A DNA stretch of 6,862 nt from Bacteroidales bacterium. GTDB lineage: Bacteria; Bacteroidota; Bacteroidia; Bacteroidales; UBA932. Below, one piece after another: positions 1 to 5,176 of this stretch. The translations under genes and the position numbers were made by a program. The stretch spans positions 1-6,862 of the forward strand of contig JAFYMJ010000214.1 of the NCBI GenBank assembly GCA_017556665.1. Reading direction: 5' to 3'. The notes beneath the pieces were generated by a model. That model saw only the letters and a list, made by a program, of their open reading frames with translations. It was not told the DNA's origin and did not search any database. Numbering within the stretch: the first letter of the stretch is position 1; the number at the start of each line of letters is the position of its first letter.

Positions 1-150
1 ATGACATTTGCAAAAGGCAAAGGTATGGTAGGTATTAAAGGTCACCGTTCAGTTGGTGGATTTAGAGCATCTATTTACAATGCATGTCCAGTTGAGGCTG
101 TAGAGGCATTGGTAGCATGCATGCAAGAGTTTGAGAACCTTCACAAATAA
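1..150 (+). CDS. serC: Phosphoserine aminotransferase, C-terminal end (partial)
   Basis: Only the last 49 codons are present, and the reading frame is open from the first base. SerC is a PLP-dependent cytosolic transaminase that turns 3-phosphohydroxypyruvate plus glutamate into 3-phosphoserine, the second step of serine synthesis. The visible tail contains [15 protein letters not shown] (residues 14-28 of the fragment), the conserved C-terminal SerC segment whose His-Arg pair contributes to phosphate and substrate binding. It then ends with a typical amphipathic helix of the E-A-V-E-A-L-V kind. The ATG at position 1 is an internal methionine and not the start, because a whole SerC is about 360 residues. 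The stop lies 11 bp before serA, so the two are co-transcribed. Identification is strong from the motif and from the neighbouring serA, although most of the protein is missing. Confidence 0.93.
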   Translation: MTFAKGKGMVGIKGHRSVGGFRASIYNACPVEAVEALVACMQEFENLHK

Positions 151-161
151 AATATACAGAT

Positions 162-1082
162 ATGAAAGTTTTAATAGCAACAGAAAAGCCATTCTCAAAA
201 GTGGCAGTTGACGGAATCAGAAAAATTGTAGAAGGTGCAGGTTATGAGTTTGCAACCTTAGAGAAATACACATCGGCAGATGAATTGCTTGCAGCTGTTG
301 CAGATGCAGATGCACTTATTGTTCGCTCAGACAAAGTTACAAGAGAGGTTGTAGAGGCAGCCAAAAATCTAAAAATTGTTGTTAGAGCTGGTGCCGGTTT
401 TGATAATCTTGATCTTGCAGCATGTACAGAAAAAGGAATTGTTGCAATGAATACTCCTGGCCAAAATTCGAATGCAGTTGCAGAGTTGGCACTATGCTTT
501 ATGATTTATATGAGCAGAAACCAGCTTACCCCAGGTACAGGATCTGAGCTTAAAGGTAAGACATTAGGAATCCAAGCATATGGTAATGTAGGTAGACTTG
601 TTGCTTCTCACGCAAGAGGTTTTGGTATGAACATTATGGCCTTTGATCCATTTGTACCAACAGAAGCTATGGAAGCAGAGGGTGTTATAGTTGCCAAAAC
701 ATTGGAAGAGCTATATGAGAAATCTCATTTTATATCTCTACATATTCCTGCAACAGAGCAAACCAAGAATTCAATTGGATACAACTTGTTATCAAGAATG
801 CCAAAAGGTGGATGTCTTGTAAATACTGCAAGAAAAGAGGTTATAAACGAGGAAGAGCTAATTAAAGTATTAAGAGAGAGAGAAGATCTTAAATACATTA
901 CAGATGTTGCTACAGCAAATCATGCAGCAATAGCAGAAGAGTTTGGCAAACGAGTATATGGCACACCTAAAAAGATGGGTGCAGAGACTGCAGAGGCAAA
1001 CGTAAATGCAGGTTTGGCAGCTGCTAACCAGATTGTAGATTTCTTTACAACAGGAAACAAAAGATTTCAAGTTAACAAATAA
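162..1082 (+). CDS. serA: D-3-phosphoglycerate dehydrogenase, short form without ACT domain
   Basis: This gene encodes an NAD-dependent dehydrogenase of 306 residues that oxidises 3-phosphoglycerate to 3-phosphohydroxypyruvate, the first step of serine synthesis, in the cytosol. Seen in order are the substrate-domain loop VRAGAGFDN (74-82), the hinge NTPGQNSNAVAE (97-108), the Rossmann glycine motif GIQAYGNVG (136-144), an acidic residue D162 at the end of the second strand that fits NAD over NADP, and NTARKEV (221-227) carrying the catalytic Arg224. The C-terminal TPKKMGAET (268-276) has Lys270 where most family members have the catalytic His of TPHIG. This matches the lysine-type short enzymes known from Bacteroides and Entamoeba. 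No ACT or other regulatory domain follows, so classical serine feedback through ACT is not expected. It starts 11 bp after serC with an A-rich leader and no Shine-Dalgarno. Confidence 0.96.
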   Translation: MKVLIATEKPFSKVAVDGIRKIVEGAGYEFATLEKYTSADELLAAVADADALIVRSDKVTREVVEAAKNLKIVVRAGAGFDNLDLAACTEKGIVAMNTPGQNSNAVAELALCFMIYMSRNQLTPGTGSELKGKTLGIQAYGNVGRLVASHARGFGMNIMAFDPFVPTEAMEAEGVIVAKTLEELYEKSHFISLHIPATEQTKNSIGYNLLSRMPKGGCLVNTARKEVINEEELIKVLREREDLKYITDVATANHAAIAEEFGKRVYGTPKKMGAETAEANVNAGLAAANQIVDFFTTGNKRFQVNK

Positions 1083-1099
1083 GAGTAAAATATAAGATT

Positions 1100-2344
1100 A
1101 TGGTAAAAGTTAAACCTTTTGCAGCTATACGCCCACCAAAAGAGATTGCACATGAGGTAGCATCTCGCCCATACGATGTACTTAACTCAGTAGAGGCAAA
1201 AGCTGAGGCTGGAGAAAAATCTTTACTTCATATAATTAAACCAGAGATAGACTTTGATCCTATAGCCGACGAGCACTCAGAACCAGTTTATAACAAAGCC
1301 ATTGAAAACTTCAAGAAATGGCAAGAGAACAATTGGTTGGTACAAGATCCAAAAGAGTACTACTACGTGTATGCACAAACTATGGGTGAAAGAACCCAAT
1401 ACGGTTTGGTAGTATGTGCCAATGTTGAGGATTACCTTACAGGTAAGATTAAAAAACATGAGCTTACCCGCAAAGATAAAGAGGATGACAGAATGATTCA
1501 CGTAAGAAATCAGAATGCCAATATAGAGCCTGTTTTCTTTGCTTATCCCGACAACAGCCAAATTAATGCAATTGTAGAAAAAACAATCAGCAGCAAACCT
1601 GTTGAATACGATTATATTGCACCTGTAGATGGATTTGGCCACAAATTCTGGGTTATAGACAATCAAGAAGATATAGATAAAATCACAGAAATCTTTGCCA
1701 CTATTCCTGCATTCTATGTAGCTGATGGACACCACAGAACAGCTGCTGCAGCAAGAGTTGGTCTAGAGAAAAAAGAGAATAATCCAAACCACACTGGAGA
1801 GGAAGAGTACAACTACTTTATGGCTGTTGTATTCCCTGAAAGCCACCTTAAAATTATAGATTATAACCGCGTTGTTAAAGATCTTAATGGCCTTACACCA
1901 GAGCAGTTCATTGCAAAATTGGAGGAAGATTTTGTGGTTAAAAATGAGGGTAGCGAGATTTATACCCCTAATGCACTACATAACTTCTCTATGTACATGG
2001 GTGGCAACTGGTACTCTTTACAAGCTAAAGAGGGAACATACAACGATGCAGACCCAATTGGAGTATTGGATGTTACTGTGCTGTCTAACTTAGTATTTGA
2101 CAAATTGTTGGATATTAAAGACCTTAGAACATCAAAGAGAATAGACTTTGTAGGCGGTATCAGAGGTTTGGGAGAACTTAAGAAAAGAGTTGACAGTGGT
2201 GAGATGGTAGCAGCATTTGCACTATATCCTGTTTCAATGAAACAATTGATTGATATTGCAGATACTGGTAACATTATGCCACCAAAAACAACTTGGTTTG
2301 AACCAAAACTACAAAGTGGTTTGGCAATTCACAAATTGGCATAA
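1100..2344 (+). CDS. DUF1015 family protein, third gene of the serine operon
   Basis: The protein has 414 residues, is soluble, and shows no signal peptide or membrane segment. It matches the uncharacterised DUF1015 family through several conserved blocks: KPFAAIRPP at the N-terminus (5-13), SRPYDV (22-27), LLHIIKPE (42-49), HELT and DDR (120-131), the hallmark ADGHHRT (208-214), and a C-terminal MPPKTTWFEPKLQSGL (393-408). The length is usual for the family. The start codon is 17 bp after the serA stop, so it belongs to the serC-serA transcript. From memory, DUF1015 genes sit beside serA and serC in other bacteria as well, including clostridia, which argues for a role tied to serine or phosphoserine. 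The reaction is unknown to me. The GHHR core loosely recalls the GxHR-type motif of ParB/sulfiredoxin-fold nucleotide-binding proteins, which include the archaeal serine kinase SerK. That is inference only. Confidence 0.9.
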   Translation: MVKVKPFAAIRPPKEIAHEVASRPYDVLNSVEAKAEAGEKSLLHIIKPEIDFDPIADEHSEPVYNKAIENFKKWQENNWLVQDPKEYYYVYAQTMGERTQYGLVVCANVEDYLTGKIKKHELTRKDKEDDRMIHVRNQNANIEPVFFAYPDNSQINAIVEKTISSKPVEYDYIAPVDGFGHKFWVIDNQEDIDKITEIFATIPAFYVADGHHRTAAAARVGLEKKENNPNHTGEEEYNYFMAVVFPESHLKIIDYNRVVKDLNGLTPEQFIAKLEEDFVVKNEGSEIYTPNALHNFSMYMGGNWYSLQAKEGTYNDADPIGVLDVTVLSNLVFDKLLDIKDLRTSKRIDFVGGIRGLGELKKRVDSGEMVAAFALYPVSMKQLIDIADTGNIMPPKTTWFEPKLQSGLAIHKLA

Positions 2345-2362
2345 TTGCCTATCTAAAAATAC

Positions 2363-2395
2363 AGAGAGGTTGGCCCAATGGCCAACCTCTCTTTT
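2363..2395 (+). terminator. Rho-independent terminator of the serC-serA-DUF1015 operon, probably bidirectional
   Basis: A perfect 13-bp stem (2363-2375 with 2380-2392) closes a CAAT loop and is followed by TTT at 2393-2395, which makes a TTTT run counting the last stem base, then ATATT. It begins 19 bp after the DUF1015 stop. Read on the minus strand, the same hairpin is followed by GTATTTTTA, so it can also stop transcripts of the convergent porin genes, whose last stop codon is about 73 bp away. The remaining stretch to 2465 is AT-rich and shows nothing else. Confidence 0.9.
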
Positions 2396-2465
2396 ATATT
2401 CCCATTTAATTCTCTTTTCTGCATTTCATCACCATCCAACTCCATCATAAAATCCTAAAGGCATT

Positions 2466-3569
2466 CTAGAAAACCAACAATACCTCTAAAGAGAGTTTGC
2501 TGTCATTATGATAATCTGTTGTGAATACCTTTGACATATCTTTTGAATTATTGAAATAATGCTCATAATTCAATCTTACAAGTGTAAGGAATGCATTTGT
2601 ATTGAATACAAGATTCAATCCGGCAGTTGCCCTATTGCAACCCAATCCTTTATTAAAGATATCATAACCAATTCCGTCCCATCTTAAGCAAGGTTCAAGA
2701 CGTTTTACAGCCACAGAATTCAAAGCAATTTTGTACAAACCCTGAATATACATTGCAGATAAAGATTTATATGGCTCAACCGACGAATCATGACTGTTAT
2801 TATATTTATTCATATACTCAGCCTCAATTTTGTATGAATCAGCCTCATATCTTAGATCTGCACCCCATATGAAATAATTGTTCAAATCATCATTCTTTGT
2901 TCTATAGAACTTTGCAGTAGTTCTCCATCCCTTCATACCACCAAACAAAATTCTTCCACCATATGCAAAAGAGGTAGTCCATTTTGGATTATTTATTCCA
3001 TCTCCATTGTAAATACCAGCATCCAATGCTATAGGGAAGCCATTCTTTTTAAGTTTAAAACTTGCAGTAACACCAATATCTCTGGAAGAATTAAAGTATT
3101 TACCAACAAAAGGTCTGTTTACATAATCTATGGAATTTGGGCTAATAGTATATGAATTGAATAGTGGAATTCCCCCTTGTCCCACCTTAAACTCTACTCT
3201 GTTGGAAACTTTTATCCCCGCATACAAATCAAGAACTTGAAATTTTCCGTCGGCCGACAAATCTACCATAAATTTATACGAAAATATTCTGCTAAGATTT
3301 CCCTGAATACCAACTCTGGCATTTCTTATGGTAAATCTTGAATCACCATTCTCTGTATCAACCTCATATTTTGATTTAAAAATAAGAATTGGTTTAAGGA
3401 CATTTATACTCTTTACCAAAGAGTCATTTTCATACACATTTCTTACTAGTCCTTTTGTTGTAAACTTATACTCTGCATGCTTTTGGTCTCCATTCTCTTG
3501 CGCATAAGCAATAAACGGAATCAAAAGAACTGACACCAAGATGTATAATACTCTATTTGTCTTTTTCAT
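2466..3569 (-). CDS. Outer-membrane porin, porin O/P (OprP-like) family, second of a tandem pair
   Basis: The protein has 367 residues. A signal peptide is evident: Lys-Lys-Thr-Asn-Arg, a hydrophobic stretch at about 7-20, and a likely cleavage after AYA at 23. The mature part alternates polar and hydrophobic residues like beta strands and ends in LLVF, the C-terminal aromatic typical of outer-membrane barrels. Family blocks are VGQGGIPLFNSY (129-140), SRDIGVTA (162-169) and AGIYNGDGIN (184-193), as in phosphate-selective porins O and P. In Bacteroidota these proteins are common and their substrate is seldom known, so anion or phosphate specificity is only a family-based guess. It is clearly homologous to the gene just upstream through its whole length. 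The 25-bp gap indicates co-transcription. No Shine-Dalgarno is visible; the leader is AT-rich. Confidence 0.87.
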   Translation of the reverse strand: MKKTNRVLYILVSVLLIPFIAYAQENGDQKHAEYKFTTKGLVRNVYENDSLVKSINVLKPILIFKSKYEVDTENGDSRFTIRNARVGIQGNLSRIFSYKFMVDLSADGKFQVLDLYAGIKVSNRVEFKVGQGGIPLFNSYTISPNSIDYVNRPFVGKYFNSSRDIGVTASFKLKKNGFPIALDAGIYNGDGINNPKWTTSFAYGGRILFGGMKGWRTTAKFYRTKNDDLNNYFIWGADLRYEADSYKIEAEYMNKYNNSHDSSVEPYKSLSAMYIQGLYKIALNSVAVKRLEPCLRWDGIGYDIFNKGLGCNRATAGLNLVFNTNAFLTLVRLNYEHYFNNSKDMSKVFTTDYHNDSKLSLEVLLVF

Positions 3570-3594
3570 ATTTCTAACTTATCTAATTTCTGTT

Positions 3595-4668
3595 CTAAAA
3601 AGCAACCATCAACTCCAGAGTTAACATATTGGCATTTGCTGCAGGGGTTGTAAATTCTGGAAACTGATATGATGTATTAAAATAGTGATCATAATTTAGT
3701 CTTAACAAAGTATAGAACGGACCTGTATTAAACACAAGGCTTGCACCAGTACTTATACGGTTAACACCAAATCCCTCCTTGGAAATATCATATCCCATAG
3801 CATCCCATCTAAAAACAGGATCTATAGATTTTAAGGCTTTACATTTTAACGGAATACTGTACAGACCCTCAATATAAGCCATAGAAAGATACTTCTTTGT
3901 ATCAAGGTTATACTTCTCCATCATCTCAGCCTCAATTTTATACTGTTTTGCCTTATATCTTAAATCTGCTCCAAAGAAAAGGAAATGGTCATTCTGGATT
4001 TTGGTTTTATAAGCTTTTGCTGTTGTTCTGAAACCTTTTGCCAACGAGCCAAATGACAATTTTCCACCATATGCTACAGAGTTTGTCCATTTATAGTTGT
4101 TCAAGCCTGAACCATTCATAACAGTAGCATCAATTGTAATAGGCATTCCTTTCTCTTTAATGGTATAAGTGGCTGTTAATCCAATATCTCTGCTCACACC
4201 TACATATTGCCCCATAAATGTTGCACTTGCAAAATCGAGCAAAACTGGAGAGATAAGATAAGAATTGAATATAATTAACGGATACTGGCCAATATTAAAA
4301 GAGAGTCTTTTATGAGGCTTAACAGTAACAAAAAAGTCCAAAAGAGTGGCACCACCACTTCCAGCAAACTCTGCAAGAAAATAGTAAGAAAGATACTTGT
4401 TTATAGTACCAGTTGCTCCTAACCTGGCATTCTTTAAAGAAAATTTAGATTCTCCATTTTGAGTTAAAAGTTCATATCTGCCTTTTAAGATTACAATAGG
4501 TTTGAATACAGTATAGCTGTTTAGAAGAGAATCACCCTTATAAACAGACCTGTTCAGACCTCTCTGGTCTACATTATACTTGTTGACACTCTCCTGAGCA
4601 CCAAGAGAAAAAGAAGTGGCAATCAAAGAAAAAACTACAAGTAGTAACAGTCTTACGCTCTTATTCAT
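3595..4668 (-). CDS. Outer-membrane porin, porin O/P (OprP-like) family, first of a tandem pair
   Basis: The protein has 357 residues. It begins MNKSVR followed by a hydrophobic run at about 7-20 and a likely signal peptidase site near SLGA-Q (22-25). The mature protein is a predicted beta barrel ending in LMVAF. Matching family blocks are IGQYPLIIFNSYLISP (126-141), SRDIGLTA (159-166) and VMNGSGLNNYKW (183-194). It aligns end to end with the downstream porin, sharing for example RDIG, FGADLRY, YKIEAE and SLVFNT-type blocks; identity looks like 40-50% by eye. This indicates an old tandem duplication. It lies first in the two-gene operon, with a -7 promoter box 23 bp ahead of the ATG. The substrate cannot be read from the sequence. 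A general outer-membrane channel is the safest description. Confidence 0.87.
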   Translation of the reverse strand: MNKSVRLLLLVVFSLIATSFSLGAQESVNKYNVDQRGLNRSVYKGDSLLNSYTVFKPIVILKGRYELLTQNGESKFSLKNARLGATGTINKYLSYYFLAEFAGSGGATLLDFFVTVKPHKRLSFNIGQYPLIIFNSYLISPVLLDFASATFMGQYVGVSRDIGLTATYTIKEKGMPITIDATVMNGSGLNNYKWTNSVAYGGKLSFGSLAKGFRTTAKAYKTKIQNDHFLFFGADLRYKAKQYKIEAEMMEKYNLDTKKYLSMAYIEGLYSIPLKCKALKSIDPVFRWDAMGYDISKEGFGVNRISTGASLVFNTGPFYTLLRLNYDHYFNTSYQFPEFTTPAANANMLTLELMVAF

Positions 4669-4690
4669 AGAATTTTAGATTAATAGGGTG

Positions 4691-4698
4691 CAAATATA
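4691..4698 (-). promoter_or_regulatory. Bacteroidota-type -7 promoter box for the porin pair
   Basis: Read on the minus strand this is TATATTTG, a full match to the Bacteroidota primary sigma factor -7 consensus TAnnTTTG, followed by CACCC. It ends 22 bp before the porin start codon, which would give a short leader of about 15-18 nt. No clear -33 TTTG is present at the usual spacing, so the promoter may be weak or activator-dependent. Confidence 0.65.
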
Positions 4699-4737
4699 CA
4701 AAATATCAGTGGTTTTTAAGCATCCACACCTCTGAGT

Positions 4738-4851
4738 TCACAGCTCTCGCTGTATGCGCCTGGTGGCCTTGTTAGTCCGCTCCTCAGCCATAGAATCAGC
4801 ATCAAAATCAATGGCGCACTGATTATCGATTATAGCGTACTGTAGCCTATA
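4738..4851 (-). pseudogene. Possible remnant reading frame in a GC-rich patch
   Basis: This is a 37-codon open frame on the minus strand, ended by TGA at 4738-4740 and preceded in frame by TGA at 4852-4854. It has a protein-like, charged C-terminal composition. Its ATG at 4789-4791 would give only MAEERTNKATRRIQREL, and upstream of it the frame reads AIDFDADS. The same frame beyond the upstream stop gives VRYRVVYDMGLRT and, further up, IVGAGKSYYVA, interrupted by further stops. I do not recognise a family. The base composition (35 of 60 bases G or C at 4741-4800 by hand count) is far above the surrounding genes. It could be a decayed gene, part of a dispersed intergenic repeat, or chance. Translation is not supported by anything else. 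Confidence 0.25.
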
Positions 4852-4893
4852 TCAGGTGCGCAACCCCATATCGTAAACTACACGATAGCGCAC
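4814..4893. other. Potential structured region with two competing stems
   Basis: GTGCGC at 4856-4861 can pair with GCGCAC on either side. Pairing upstream joins 4814-4822 (GCGCACTGA) to 4852-4861 with one bulged base. Pairing downstream joins 4856-4861 to 4888-4893, stacked beside a perfect 6-bp stem of 4869-4874 with 4882-4887 around a 7-nt loop. The two folds exclude each other because they share 4856-4861. This resembles attenuator-type switching. No downstream gene is controlled on the plus strand, and on the minus strand it lies upstream of the porin promoter, so a repeat or small-RNA origin is as likely. Confidence 0.3.
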
Positions 4894-4957
4894 TCAATCC
4901 TTAATTTATGCAACGTAGTAAGATTTCCCCGCACCAACGATTTTAGTTTAATGCTGC

Positions 4958-5061
4958 TTTATTATAAAGCAATTCTCCGAAAGTCTTGGTCCACGCAGAC
5001 GTGGGGGACCGTTTTGCGGAGCAAAATGGTGGCTCTTTCGGAGGATTGGCTTTATAATAAA
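4958..5061. repeat. 104-bp element with long inverted arms and two inner hairpins (MITE-like or structured repeat)
   Basis: The left arm 4958-4983 and the right arm 5035-5061 are near-perfect inverted complements of 26 and 27 bases, differing by one substitution that still allows a G-U pair and one extra base. Inside are two further hairpins. One is 4988-4995 with 5000-5010 (GGTCC/GGACC plus ACG/CGT with a three-G bulge). The other is 5012-5017 with 5021-5026 (TTTTGC, GGA loop, GCAAAA). The core is GC-rich: 34 of 60 bases at 4981-5040. The whole could fold into a branched structure on either strand. No transposase is present and no convincing target duplication flanks it. A non-autonomous mobile element or a dispersed extragenic repeat is the best guess; an attachment-type site or small RNA is less likely. 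Confidence 0.6.
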
Positions 5062-5118
5062 ATCAGGGGTAGTAAACTCTGAATGAAAATAATACGTATT
5101 GATTACATCCAGATATAC

Positions 5119-5154
5119 AAAAAAAGAGCACTCAATCATTTGATTGAATGCTCT
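5119..5154 (-). terminator. Rho-independent terminator of the TonB-dependent receptor gene
   Basis: On the minus strand a 12-bp stem (5142-5153 with 5126-5137, loop of four) is followed by seven T residues (complement of 5119-5125). An additional A-T pair extends its base. The single imperfect position is a G-U wobble in the minus-strand RNA but an A-C mismatch in the plus-strand RNA, so the structure favours minus-strand use. It starts 23 bp after the receptor stop codon. Confidence 0.88.
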
Positions 5155-5176
5155 CTAAAAGCTTAACACTCACTAT

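Noticed and set aside
1..150. ATG at position 1 as the start of a 49-residue protein
   Set aside because: The residues match the C-terminal end of SerC, so the true start lies upstream of the window.
1277..1735. 152-codon minus-strand frame inside the DUF1015 gene
   Set aside because: It is an antisense shadow of a well-supported gene, with no family motif and an odd Cys/Ile/Phe-rich composition.
1960..2274. 104-codon minus-strand frame opposite the end of the DUF1015 gene
   Set aside because: It is antisense to conserved coding sequence and has no recognisable motif, so it is treated as chance.
4740..4945. tRNA or rRNA fragment in the GC-rich patch
   Set aside because: No TpsiC-arm consensus, no cloverleaf, and no recognisable rRNA segment could be found by reading either strand.
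5091..5100. AATACGTATT perfect 10-bp palindrome as an operator
   Set aside because: It lies downstream of the receptor gene, between its terminator and the inverted-repeat element, with no promoter beside it; a short AT-rich palindrome is likely by chance.
4890..5137. GCACTCAATC present at both 4890-4899 and 5128-5137, considered as a direct repeat flanking the element
   Set aside because: The second copy is part of the terminator stem, and neither copy abuts the inverted arms, so it does not behave as a target-site duplication.
4948..5139. 63-codon minus-strand open frame in the intergenic gap
   Set aside because: Its ATG lies in the loop and stem of the receptor terminator and its body runs through the 104-bp inverted-repeat element. 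Such a frame is best explained as read-through of a structured repeat, not a gene.
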